A stretch of 20,047 nucleotides of DNA, from NCBI GenBank assembly GCA_910588925.1, contig CAJURV010000039.1, positions 1 to 20,047 of the forward strand, given 5' to 3'. The notes under the pieces were generated by a model. The model saw only the letters and a program-made list of their open reading frames with translations. It had not been told where the DNA came from and ran no database searches. Shown here piece by piece: positions 1-7,810 of this stretch. Every line of letters starts with the position of its first letter. Position 1 is the stretch's first letter. The position numbers and the translations under genes were made by a program. This DNA is from an uncultured Rikenellaceae bacterium. GTDB taxonomy: Bacteria; Bacteroidota; Bacteroidia; Bacteroidales; Rikenellaceae.

Positions 1-788
1 GTCTTGGCGTCCACGCCGCTGGTCAGGGCATGAGTGGCGAAGGTGTGACGCAGGGTGTGCGGGCTTACCGTTTTGGTTATGCCGGCATCGGCGGCCGTCC
101 GTTTCACTATGTTGAAGATCATTACGCGGCTGAGCGGTCTGCCGTGTCTACCGAGGAACAGATAGTCGGCATAACGGCTCTCTACCCTCACGGAGGCGCG
201 TATTTCACGGTATATGGCTACCTGCTTTATCAGTTCGTCGGATACGGGCACGAGGCGTTCTTTGTCGCCTTTGCCTATGACGCGCAAATATCCGTCGTCG
301 AAGAACAGGTCTGTTATGCGTAGCGATACCACCTCGCTTACGCGGAGTCCGCAACTGTACATCACCTCCAATATGGCCCTGTTGCGGTGTCCCTCCTCAA
401 GCGACAGATCTATGGCTGCAAACATGCGTTCCACCTCGTTTTCGGTAAGGTAATCGGGTATTTTGCGACCTATTTTGGGAGCCTCTACCAGCTCCGTGGG
501 CAGATTATCTATTTTGTCGTAGACGTAGAGCCACCCGAAAAAACTTTTGATCCCGCTTATGGTGCGCGCTACCGAACGGCTTCCGGCCCCCGTCTCCGAC
601 AGGTCGGCTATGAAATCCTCTACCTCTTTGTAGGTTATGGCTGTAGGGTCGAAACTTCCGCATTTTTCTGTCACATGGTCGCGGAAAGCTCTCACATCGC
701 GCATGTATGCCTCTATGGTGTTGGCCGACAGACGCTTCTCCAGCATCAGATAGGCTTTGTATTCTAAAAAGAGTTCGTCGATGTCCAT
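1..788 (-). CDS. xerD: Tyrosine recombinase XerC/XerD family, C-terminus beyond the window
   Basis: Site-specific tyrosine recombinase of the kind that resolves chromosome dimers at dif during cell division. The first 262 codons are present, starting at the ATG at 788 (MDIDELFLEY...). Residues 1-90 form the SAM-like core-binding domain, with the usual ANTIEAYMRD helix; the catalytic domain starts near residue 110. The catalytic residues seen are Arg149 (in CGLRVSE), Lys173 (in GKGDKER), and His244 and Arg247 (in HTLRHTFATH). The second His and the nucleophilic Tyr would lie beyond the left edge. The spacing matches E. coli XerD almost residue for residue, and no phage or island genes are nearby, so I read it as the housekeeping enzyme. 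XerC versus XerD cannot be settled from this fragment. A Bacteroidota-type promoter lies about 60 bases upstream. Confidence 0.9.
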   Translation of the reverse strand, partial: MDIDELFLEYKAYLMLEKRLSANTIEAYMRDVRAFRDHVTEKCGSFDPTAITYKEVEDFIADLSETGAGSRSVARTISGIKSFFGWLYVYDKIDNLPTELVEAPKIGRKIPDYLTENEVERMFAAIDLSLEEGHRNRAILEVMYSCGLRVSEVVSLRITDLFFDDGYLRVIGKGDKERLVPVSDELIKQVAIYREIRASVRVESRYADYLFLGRHGRPLSRVMIFNIVKRTAADAGITKTVSPHTLRHTFATHALTSGVDAK

Positions 789-850
789 AGCAGGCGATGT
801 TATAGAGCGGATAGATGCCAACGAAACTAAAAAACGGTATCTCTCCCGTG

Positions 851-881
851 CAAAGATAGCGAATATATGTCATGCCCGATA
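851..881 (-). promoter_or_regulatory. Candidate promoter of xerD
   Basis: Reading the minus strand, a perfect Bacteroidota -7 box TATCTTTG (851-858) is preceded after 19 bases by TATC (878-881), a weak -33 element. Transcription would begin near 844, giving a leader of about 55 bases before the ATG at 788. The -7 box is direct sequence; its use is inference. Confidence 0.5.
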
Positions 882-1123
882 GGGTGGGAGAGTGTCTCGT
901 CTCGAATATATTGCAGTTGAGGGAAACGGTGCATAGGTTCGCGATGTTTACACGGGGCGTAGACCTGCGGTGAACGTGTGCGGATCGTTCCAGTACACAT
1001 GACGCACAGAGCGTTTGATGCCATTCGCATGGCTCGGGGCCGGGTATTTGTGAGACGCTTATTCGTGGTGGTGGCTTGCTTTCGGTAATCCGATCCGCGA
1101 TAACAATGCGTATTTAGTGTAAA

Positions 1124-1155
1124 ATTGTGACAGGAGCCTAATTTTATTATCTTTG
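1124..1155 (+). promoter_or_regulatory. Promoter of the yfhO-ftsX-uppP-truB cluster
   Basis: ATTG (1124-1127), a 20-base spacer and the -7 box TATCTTTG (1148-1155) match the Bacteroidota sigma-ABfr type consensus well. The expected start of transcription is near 1162, which leaves an unusually long leader of about 170 bases before the yfhO ATG. It is the only good promoter I see for the five-gene plus-strand cluster. Confidence 0.6.
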
Positions 1156-1331
1156 CAAAGATAATCGCAACCGGCTCGACGAGGTGCTCCGCTTTGTTTG
1201 CGTAAACTTCGTCACGGTAGTGTTTCGGCGGATTGTTTCCGGTTCGTTTCGGTGTGCGTTTTTTCACTTCTTCGATCGGAATATGTTCGGTTTTCGAGGC
1301 GAAAGTACGGTTTACGTAAAAGTTATAGTAT

Positions 1332-3746
1332 ATGTTCAGAAAGGCTTTGCCCCATATAGTGGCTCTCGCGGTTTTCGCCATAGTGTCGATGATCTATTTC
1401 GCTCCGCAATACGAGGGGCGTGTGGTGCGTCAGGGCGACGAGATACAGGCGCAAGGTATGAAAGGCGGAATAGAGGCCCACAAGGAGGCATACGGCGAGC
1501 ATCCCCAATGGGCGCCCAATATGTTCTCAGGTATGCCCGCCTATCTCATAGACATGAACTACGACGGTCGCTTAGTCAAACACACCGGCGACCTGTTCTA
1601 TTTTCTCGGGAAGCCGGCGGGGTTCTATTTCGTGCTTATGGCCGGGTTCTACCTCATGTTGCTTATATTCGGGGTCGACCCGTGGGTGGCCATATCCGGT
1701 TCGTTGGCATACGGCTTGTCTTCTTATTTCATAATAATATTCGAAGCGGGCCATATCACCAAACTTATGGCTATGGCGTGGGCGGCGCCTATGGTCGGGG
1801 CCGTCTTTCTTGCATATAGGCGCAACCTGTGGTTGGGCGCTTCGTTGGCCGCGTTCTTCGGGTCTGTGGAGATCAGCTGTTCCCACCCGCAGATAAGCTA
1901 TTATTTCCTCTTCGTGTTGGTGGGGCTGGTAGCGGCTATGCTCTATGAGGCGATAAAGAGCAAGACGCTCAAGAGGTTCGCCGTAAGGACGGCTGTGTTG
2001 GTCGTAGCGGGAATTCTGGCCGTAGGGTCCAACATAGTGCAGCTCTATTATATAAACGATTACTCCAAAGAGTCGACACGTTCGGCTACGGAGCTTAAGG
2101 TCTCTGACGCGGAGACGGCTAATCGTACCGACGGGCTCGATCGCGACTATATTACGGCGTGGAGCTACGGCAAGGTCGAAACATTCAATCTGCTGATCCC
2201 CAATTTGATGGGAGGTACAAGTAGCGGCGGATTCAGCGATGGCGGCAAAGTGGCCGAGGCATTGAGGCCGTATAATGCCTCGTCGTTGGCCACGCATCTG
2301 CCCGGTTATTGGGGGCCGCAACCGATGACTTCGGGGCCCGTATATATAGGTGCGGTAATTATTTTCCTCGCCGTAATGGGGCTGTTCTTGCTGAAAGGGA
2401 GCGTCAAATGGTGGCTCGCCGGGGTCACTCTTTTGGCCGTGATGCTCGCGTGGGGTAAGAATTTCATGTGGCTTACCGATCTTTTTATCGACTATGTTCC
2501 GGCGTACGATAAGTTCCGAACTGTGTCGATGATACTGGTCATAGTGCAGTGGAGCGTGCCGTTGTTGGCCATGCTCGGTGTACGCGAGGTGATGGGTGCG
2601 CAGAGCCCGGAAGCGCGTCTCAAGGTAGGGCGGGCCATAAGATACAGTCTTTTTATCACCGGCGGCATAGCTCTGTTTTTCATAGTTTTGGGCGGTTCTT
2701 TTCTCGATTTTTCCGGAGAGTACGATACCGCAATGGGGCTGCCGGACGACATACTTGCGGCAATGCGCGACGAGAGGGCTTCGCTTATGAGGACGGATGC
2801 TTTCCGCTCGTTGGTGCTGATCGTTTTTACGGCTGGTTTCGTCTCTATGAGCAATAGAGGCAAGCTGACAGCGGGCGTTACTGCGGTGGCTTTGTCGGCG
2901 CTGGTGCTCTTGGATATGATACCGGTAGACAAGAGGTATCTCGATTACGACAAGTTCGTAGCCCGCAAAGAAGCCGTAGGGGTGGCTCCCAGCGAGGCCG
3001 ACCGTATCATAATGTCCGATCCCGATCCCGACTTCCGTGTCGCCAACCTTACGGTAAGCACCTTTGCGGATGCTACCGCCTCGTATTTCCACAAGTCGGT
3101 GGGCGGTTATCATGCCGCCAAGTTGCGCCGTTATCAGGAGTTCGCCGACAGATACTTAGCCGGTGGCGATCTCAAGGGCTTCGACATGCTCAATACCAAA
3201 TATTTCATACAGCGTGGCGAGAACGGTGAGCCGGAGGCCCGTTATAACGACGGGGCTTTGGGTAACGCATGGTTTGTGGAGGATGTGGTTATAGTAGACA
3301 ATGCCAATGAGGAGCTCGATGCCATAGCTGCGATAGATCCGGCCGTTACGGCGGTGGTCGACAAGCGTTTCATGCGTGAGGTGGAGTCGTTGCATGCCGA
3401 TTCGTCGTCTGTTGTGGAGCTTACCGACTGGCGTGCCAATAGGTTGACATACAAGGCCAGCACATCGTCCGACGCTTTGGCGGTATTTTCCGAGATATAC
3501 TATCCGAGAGGCTGGAGGGCCACCATAGACGGTGCCGAGGTGCCGGTGATGCGTGCCGATTATATCCTCCGCGCCCTTGAAGTGCCTGCCGGAGAGCACG
3601 AGATAGTCTTCTCGTTCGCCGCTCCGCATTTCGGTCTTCTAAAGGGGGTCACTGCGGCCAGCTCGGCTATCATATTGCTAGGCACGCTATTGTCTCTGGC
3701 GCTGTGCGTGTTTAAAGCGAGAGGGTCTAACGAACAAACGGCATAA
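1332..3746 (+). CDS. YfhO-family polytopic membrane protein
   Basis: An 804-residue inner-membrane protein of the YfhO family. Family members have a GT-C glycosyltransferase-like fold; the Bacillus member is linked to glycosylation of cell-wall polymers, and the substrate in Bacteroidota is unknown. Residues 1-25 form a first membrane helix, followed by an extracytoplasmic loop with the WAPNMFSGMPAY segment typical of the family. Some ten hydrophobic segments follow up to about residue 540. A soluble domain (about 545-770) then ends in a beta-rich part with YYPRGWRATIDG, and a last membrane helix lies near 772-794. The length is usual for Bacteroidota members, which are longer than the Firmicutes ones. 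The ATG at 1332 opens directly with a hydrophobic helix. It heads the cluster and ends 3 bases before ftsX. Confidence 0.88.
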   Translation: MFRKALPHIVALAVFAIVSMIYFAPQYEGRVVRQGDEIQAQGMKGGIEAHKEAYGEHPQWAPNMFSGMPAYLIDMNYDGRLVKHTGDLFYFLGKPAGFYFVLMAGFYLMLLIFGVDPWVAISGSLAYGLSSYFIIIFEAGHITKLMAMAWAAPMVGAVFLAYRRNLWLGASLAAFFGSVEISCSHPQISYYFLFVLVGLVAAMLYEAIKSKTLKRFAVRTAVLVVAGILAVGSNIVQLYYINDYSKESTRSATELKVSDAETANRTDGLDRDYITAWSYGKVETFNLLIPNLMGGTSSGGFSDGGKVAEALRPYNASSLATHLPGYWGPQPMTSGPVYIGAVIIFLAVMGLFLLKGSVKWWLAGVTLLAVMLAWGKNFMWLTDLFIDYVPAYDKFRTVSMILVIVQWSVPLLAMLGVREVMGAQSPEARLKVGRAIRYSLFITGGIALFFIVLGGSFLDFSGEYDTAMGLPDDILAAMRDERASLMRTDAFRSLVLIVFTAGFVSMSNRGKLTAGVTAVALSALVLLDMIPVDKRYLDYDKFVARKEAVGVAPSEADRIIMSDPDPDFRVANLTVSTFADATASYFHKSVGGYHAAKLRRYQEFADRYLAGGDLKGFDMLNTKYFIQRGENGEPEARYNDGALGNAWFVEDVVIVDNANEELDAIAAIDPAVTAVVDKRFMREVESLHADSSSVVELTDWRANRLTYKASTSSDALAVFSEIYYPRGWRATIDGAEVPVMRADYILRALEVPAGEHEIVFSFAAPHFGLLKGVTAASSAIILLGTLLSLALCVFKARGSNEQTA

Positions 3747-3749
3747 GAT

Positions 3750-4613
3750 ATGGCAACCCGATCGGTAAAGAGCGCCTACTACATATCGACCTTAAGCGTT
3801 TCGATGATACTTTTTCTGTTGGGAATCATCGCCTACACCGTCATAAATATGGCTCGGGCGTCGGAACGTCTCATGGGCGACATGTGCGTGACGTTGTTGG
3901 TGAAAGAGGGGCTCGGCGAGGAAAAGATAAAGGCGTTGCAAGGGAAGATCGCCGCTACCGAGGGGGTGGCGAAGGTGGAATATACCACTAAGGAGCAGGC
4001 TGCGGCAGAGTTTCGCGCCTATGCCGGAGAGGACCTGCGCGTGTTCCTCGACGATAATCCTCTGCCGGCCTCGTTCGATGTTTATCTCAAAGACGACTAC
4101 GAAAACCGGGTGGAGCCGTCGAAGATGGCATCGGTTTTGGGAGGCTACGACGGGGTGAGCGAGGTGCTGTGCCAGAGCGAGGTGCTGGAGCAGGTCAGCC
4201 GTAACGTCTATAAGGTCCGTATAATAGCGGCCTCTTTCTTGCTCGCGTTGCTCGTGGTGAGCGTGATATTGATAGGCAATACCATCCGCATGGTTATACA
4301 TAGCAAACGTTTCCTTATCAAGACTATGCGTCTGGTAGGGGCTACCGATAAGTTCATCCGTGCTCCGTTCATGCGTGAGGCTATGTATCAGGGGTTGTCG
4401 GCGGGAGTTACGGCGTGGGTGTTGCTCACGGGAGTCATAATGGCCGTGGATCACTTCTCTCCCGAATTGCCTTTCACTATGGACGATCTGCGTATGTTGG
4501 CCCTGCTTTACGGGTCGGTCATGGTTGTAGGCGTGGCTATATGCTTGGCCTCTACCGCTTTGGCGTTGCGCCGCTATCTTAATATCGACAACACTTCGCT
4601 ATACGTATATTGA
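3750..4613 (+). CDS. ftsX: Cell division protein FtsX
   Basis: Membrane subunit of the FtsEX ABC-type complex, which at the division septum transmits ATP hydrolysis by FtsE to periplasmic cell-wall hydrolases. The 287 residues show the FtsX layout: a short cytoplasmic N-terminus and TM1 at about 13-35, an extracytoplasmic domain at about 36-155, then TM2 (156-182), TM3 (213-236) and TM4 (250-272), with the cytoplasmic loop HSKRFLIKTMRLVGATDKFIRAPF between TM2 and TM3. That MRLVGAT loop is the best family marker (FtsX/MacB-type permease domain). The start lies 3 bases after the yfhO stop, so the two are very likely co-transcribed. No ftsE gene is in the window; in Bacteroidota ftsE is commonly encoded elsewhere. 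Confidence 0.92.
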   Translation: MATRSVKSAYYISTLSVSMILFLLGIIAYTVINMARASERLMGDMCVTLLVKEGLGEEKIKALQGKIAATEGVAKVEYTTKEQAAAEFRAYAGEDLRVFLDDNPLPASFDVYLKDDYENRVEPSKMASVLGGYDGVSEVLCQSEVLEQVSRNVYKVRIIAASFLLALLVVSVILIGNTIRMVIHSKRFLIKTMRLVGATDKFIRAPFMREAMYQGLSAGVTAWVLLTGVIMAVDHFSPELPFTMDDLRMLALLYGSVMVVGVAICLASTALALRRYLNIDNTSLYVY

Positions 4614-4618
4614 CAGAT

Positions 4619-4894
4619 ATGAAAAAAAGTACCGCTAAAAAGGGCGCATTGTCGCCCGAGAGAGAGGCTAAAATGGCCTTTACCAAGAAGAACTATATAT
4701 TGGTTCTGATAGGTTTGGCTGTGATAATCGTGGGTTTTATGTTGATGAGCGGGGGCGGAAGTCCCGATCCGGGCAGCGTGTTCACCGGCGACGAGCTTTT
4801 CAGCTTCAGGCGCATAACTCTCGCCCCTCTGGTGGTGATAGGCGGCTTCGTGTTTATAGGCTACGGCATAATGAAACGTACTGAAAAAAGATAA
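4619..4894 (+). CDS. DUF3098-type small membrane protein
   Basis: A 91-residue protein of unknown function, starting at the ATG at 4619 (MKKSTAKKG...). A TTG at 4610 would add three residues but overlaps the ftsX stop, so I prefer the ATG. The N-terminal 25 residues are basic and cytoplasmic. Two membrane helices follow (about 27-46 and 68-86), joined by a loop containing GGSPDPGSVFTGDELFSFRR. The AFTKKNY start of the first helix, the position between ftsX and uppP and the size all fit DUF3098, a Bacteroidota family. It sits 5 bases after ftsX and 2 bases before uppP, so it shares their transcript, and a role in the envelope or division is a reasonable inference from that. Confidence 0.82.
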   Translation: MKKSTAKKGALSPEREAKMAFTKKNYILVLIGLAVIIVGFMLMSGGGSPDPGSVFTGDELFSFRRITLAPLVVIGGFVFIGYGIMKRTEKR

Positions 4895-4896
4895 GC

Positions 4897-5682
4897 ATGT
4901 CATTGATAGACGCCATATTGCTCGGCATCCTTCAGGGATTGACCGAATTTCTTCCCGTCAGCAGTAGCGGACATTTGGAGATATTGAGTCACATACTCGA
5001 TGTGGAGAGCGAAGACAATCTCGCTTTCTCCATAGTGCTCCACGGCGGTACCGTTTTGAGTACCATAGTTGTTTTCCGTCATCAGATATGGCGGCTTTTG
5101 CGCGGCTTGTTCCGTTTCGAGATGAATCCCGAGACCGAATATATGCTCAAAATAGCCGTATCTTTGGTACCCATACTCATAGTGGGGCTCTTTTTCAAGG
5201 ACGATATAGAGAGTCTTTTCGGCGGCGGATTGTTGTTCGTGGGGTGTATGTTGCTCATAACGTCGTTGCTTCTGCTTTTCGCCTCCCGCAGACGCTTGGA
5301 GGGGCGCATGATAAGCTATCGCGACGCCTTCATAATAGGCATAGGTCAGGCTGTGGCGGTGTTGCCGGGGCTTTCGCGCTCGGGTACCACAATATCGACC
5401 GGCCTTTTGTTGGGCGACAGACGTGAGGAGGTGTCTAAGTTTTCGTTCCTTATGGTGCTCATACCCATCATAGGCATGAATATGCTCGACCTGATCGGTG
5501 GCGACCTCGGCGGGGAGAGCCTATCGGCCGGAGTGCTCGTGGGAGGTTTTTTGTCGTCGTTCCTTGTAGGTATGGCGGCTTGTAGGTTCATGATACGCAT
5601 AGTAAACAGAGGGGGGCTCGGGTGGTTCGCTCTCTATTGCTTCGTGGCGGGAACGGCGGTAGTTGTGTGGTCTTTGTGTTAG
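4897..5682 (+). CDS. uppP: Undecaprenyl-diphosphatase UppP (BacA type)
   Basis: Integral membrane phosphatase that dephosphorylates undecaprenyl diphosphate to the monophosphate, recycling the lipid carrier for peptidoglycan and other cell-wall polymers; overexpression gives bacitracin resistance. The 261 residues carry both signature motifs: QGLTEFLPVSSSGHL at 13-27 (with catalytic Glu17 and His26 by family knowledge) and PGLSRSGTT at 157-165. About seven or eight hydrophobic segments fit the known fold. It begins 2 bases after the DUF3098 gene and ends 12 bases before truB. Length and motifs are normal. Confidence 0.96.
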   Translation: MSLIDAILLGILQGLTEFLPVSSSGHLEILSHILDVESEDNLAFSIVLHGGTVLSTIVVFRHQIWRLLRGLFRFEMNPETEYMLKIAVSLVPILIVGLFFKDDIESLFGGGLLFVGCMLLITSLLLLFASRRRLEGRMISYRDAFIIGIGQAVAVLPGLSRSGTTISTGLLLGDRREEVSKFSFLMVLIPIIGMNMLDLIGGDLGGESLSAGVLVGGFLSSFLVGMAACRFMIRIVNRGGLGWFALYCFVAGTAVVVWSLC

Positions 5683-5694
5683 TCGGTTATTGAT

Positions 5695-6471
5695 ATGAAA
5701 GATTTTTCGCTCGACAGGGATCTCACCGAAGGTTACGTGCTTACGGTGGATAAACCGTACGGCTGGACCTCTTCGGATGTGGTGCGTAAAATACGCTATC
5801 TGCTCCGTTCGGCCGGTTACCGTAAGATAAAGGTGGGGCATGCCGGCACGCTCGATCCTTTGGCCACCGGGGTGCTGGTGGTGTGCATCGGACGCGCCAC
5901 CAAACAGGCAGATTCGTTGCAGGCCGAGGAGAAAGAGTATATCGCCGGCATACGTCTCGGTGCTACCACCGCCAGTTTCGACCTCGAACATCCGGTGGAT
6001 GCCACCTATCCGACCGACCACATAACCGGTGATGCGGTACGTCGTGCCCTTGAGTCGATGACGGGAGAGCAGGATCAGATGCCGCCCGTATTCTCGGCCA
6101 AACAGATAGCCGGTAGGCGTGCTTACGATTATGCGCGCGAGGGTGAGGAGGTGGAGATGAAACCCGTGCGTGTAACCATCGTTTCGGCAGAGATAGCAGA
6201 TATGGAGTTGCCGGATGTGACTGTGAATATAGTATGCTCTAAGGGTACCTATATCCGCTCTTTCGCACGCGACTTGGGTATGGCTCTCGATAGCGGCGGG
6301 TACCTCACTTCGCTGCGACGTACCCGTTCCGGTTCATACACCATAGACGACGCCTACACGCTCGAAGAGATAGAGGCAGTGTTGAGGCCCGAAACGCCGG
6401 ATAGACGGGATACCACCGACAAGAAGAATATTGCGCCTCACGGGTCGCATCTCGCGGCTGGCGAAAATTAG
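5695..6471 (+). CDS. truB: tRNA pseudouridine(55) synthase TruB
   Basis: Makes pseudouridine at position 55 in the T-loop of tRNAs. The 258 residues show VDKPYGWTSSD (about 19-29), the catalytic Asp54 in GHAGTLDPLATGVL, and the KGTYIRSFARDLG motif (about 183-195). The last 25 residues (from about TPDRRDTTD) are polar and look like a disordered tail rather than a PUA domain, so this is the short form usual in Bacteroidota. It is the last gene of the cluster. In several Bacteroidota queA follows truB directly; here the next gene is on the opposite strand. No clear terminator follows, only a 6-base hairpin at 6481-6502 without a T-run. Confidence 0.96.
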   Translation: MKDFSLDRDLTEGYVLTVDKPYGWTSSDVVRKIRYLLRSAGYRKIKVGHAGTLDPLATGVLVVCIGRATKQADSLQAEEKEYIAGIRLGATTASFDLEHPVDATYPTDHITGDAVRRALESMTGEQDQMPPVFSAKQIAGRRAYDYAREGEEVEMKPVRVTIVSAEIADMELPDVTVNIVCSKGTYIRSFARDLGMALDSGGYLTSLRRTRSGSYTIDDAYTLEEIEAVLRPETPDRRDTTDKKNIAPHGSHLAAGEN

Positions 6472-6681
6472 CGGGTTTGGTTACCGCTTCTCGCTTCGGT
6501 AAGGTAATCCCTTTGCGGCTTCATTGCGTTCGGCCTGACGAAAAATGTCGGGTTTTCATTATTGTAGTCAGATAGAAAACATACTGTTTTGCGGCGGGCA
6601 CACTTGGCGGTGTGGCGGAGTCAAAGTTACCGGTTTTAGTGACCCAATAATAGAATCGGACTCTTATTTTTACAGCACTAT

Positions 6682-7665
6682 TTATAGCATTAAAGCCAGT
6701 ACGAGGAATGCAAGTGCTATGGCATTTTTAACATATAGGTTGGGAGCCTGTCGGAACAACATGGATATTATCACCGAAAGCGGGACGGCTATCATCGGTA
6801 ACAGCGTGTCGAGCGTGTTATATGCCAACGCCAATGTGAGCGCCAGAACGGCCAACAGACACACGAAATAGACATACGACCTGACCGTGAGAGTGTTGGC
6901 ATGGTTTACCGACATTGCCATGCGGATGAATCCGTATATGGATATGCCGACTACGAGGGCTATGAATATGTATTGAAGCACAGTCATTTCGAAGATATTG
7001 AGCGACCGGCGCAAGAATATCTCGTCGAATATGGTGCGGATACACTCTAACGGAGCAGTGAACGCTCCGCCCGCTACCCATGTTACGTAGCAATAGAGAA
7101 ACAATGGCAGGGCGAGCCCGGTAAGCGCCGCTAACAGTCCTTTGAGGTTTATCGTTCTGTATATTATCAGATGCGTTATCATGGCTGCGAAGACTACAGC
7201 CGACGGTATGAACAGTATAGAGGCTATGCCGATATATGCGGAAGAGAGGAACATCTGGCGGACTATATCGTCGCGTTTGTTGAACATGAATATAGTCTCG
7301 ATCGATACCAACGTAAGGAATACTATGCTCTGTACGACGAAACCGCCGGTTAGCGACGATGTGACGGCGCACAATATAAGATAGATCAGAGATGCGGTAT
7401 AGTTCTTATCGGAAAACGATAGAAAGCGTACCGTTATGCGTGTAAGGAAAAAGGCGTTGATCGTAATGAGAAGCAACGACAATCCCATCGCCAGCCAAGG
7501 TATTGTATCGACGAACGTTACTATCGACACCATTAGAGGAGTGTACCCTGTCAGAGTTACGGTCTGGCGTGGCATTATAGTGCCGCTGAACAGAAATACC
7601 GATGCCAAAGCGAAGAATAAGACCACCGTTTGAAGAAGCGTATGTTTGGTCAGATCCGATTTCAT
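6682..7665 (-). CDS. Polytopic membrane protein, possibly DUF6427 family
   Basis: A 327-residue integral membrane protein with roughly nine to ten hydrophobic helices spread over its whole length, and no motif that I can tie to a transport or enzyme family. A short basic N-terminus (MKSDLTKHTL) precedes the first helix. The loop LSFSDKNYTASLIY near residue 85 and the loop around MFNKRDDIVRQMF are the only clearly polar conserved-looking stretches. Size, helix count and Bacteroidota context suggest DUF6427, but this is from general resemblance only. It lies 145 bases downstream of purD on the same strand, with neither a clear promoter nor a terminator between, so read-through from purD is possible. 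It converges on truB. Confidence 0.72.
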   Translation of the reverse strand: MKSDLTKHTLLQTVVLFFALASVFLFSGTIMPRQTVTLTGYTPLMVSIVTFVDTIPWLAMGLSLLLITINAFFLTRITVRFLSFSDKNYTASLIYLILCAVTSSLTGGFVVQSIVFLTLVSIETIFMFNKRDDIVRQMFLSSAYIGIASILFIPSAVVFAAMITHLIIYRTINLKGLLAALTGLALPLFLYCYVTWVAGGAFTAPLECIRTIFDEIFLRRSLNIFEMTVLQYIFIALVVGISIYGFIRMAMSVNHANTLTVRSYVYFVCLLAVLALTLALAYNTLDTLLPMIAVPLSVIISMLFRQAPNLYVKNAIALAFLVLALML

Positions 7666-7810
7666 TTTCGTTTTAGCCCGATAGTGTGTGGTTTATGAAA
7701 GGTGTCGCGGTACATCGGAACCGATCGGGGACTCGATACACGTCAGAGGAGACGCCTGAAATAGCCGTTTATGCAGGTGTAACACATTGAAGCCCCGGCG
7801 TTGTATCTTC

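Larger units (their letters stand above)
789..1331. other. Divergent intergenic region between xerD and yfhO
   Basis: No convincing gene. It holds the xerD promoter (851-881) and the yfhO promoter (1124-1155), leaving about 240 bases between them. In that stretch an 8-base inverted repeat, GCGGATCG (980-987) and CGATCCGC (1091-1098), lies 103 bases apart, and a small hairpin, GCCAT/ATGGC, sits at 1020-1033. Neither is followed by a T-run, so neither looks like a terminator. A minus-strand open frame across 827-1381 has no recognisable protein character and overlaps both promoters; I take it as spurious. Confidence 0.6.

Noticed and set aside
1..788. Tyrosine recombinase as an integrase of a mobile element
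   Set aside because: Length, spacing of the catalytic residues and the lack of phage, transfer or attachment features nearby fit housekeeping XerC/XerD much better.
980..1098. Inverted repeat GCGGATCG / CGATCCGC as a regulatory site
   Set aside because: Only 8 bases at 103 bases spacing, not placed at either promoter; chance cannot be excluded.
1572..3113. A 513-codon open frame antisense to yfhO
   Set aside because: Its translation is rich in His, Arg and Tyr with no domain or hydrophobic pattern, as expected of the complement of a codon-biased gene. The plus-strand frame has clear YfhO features.
6545..6871. A 108-codon plus-strand frame overlapping the end of the membrane protein gene
   Set aside because: It runs antisense to hydrophobic helices of the membrane protein and starts in the convergent spacer without a promoter.
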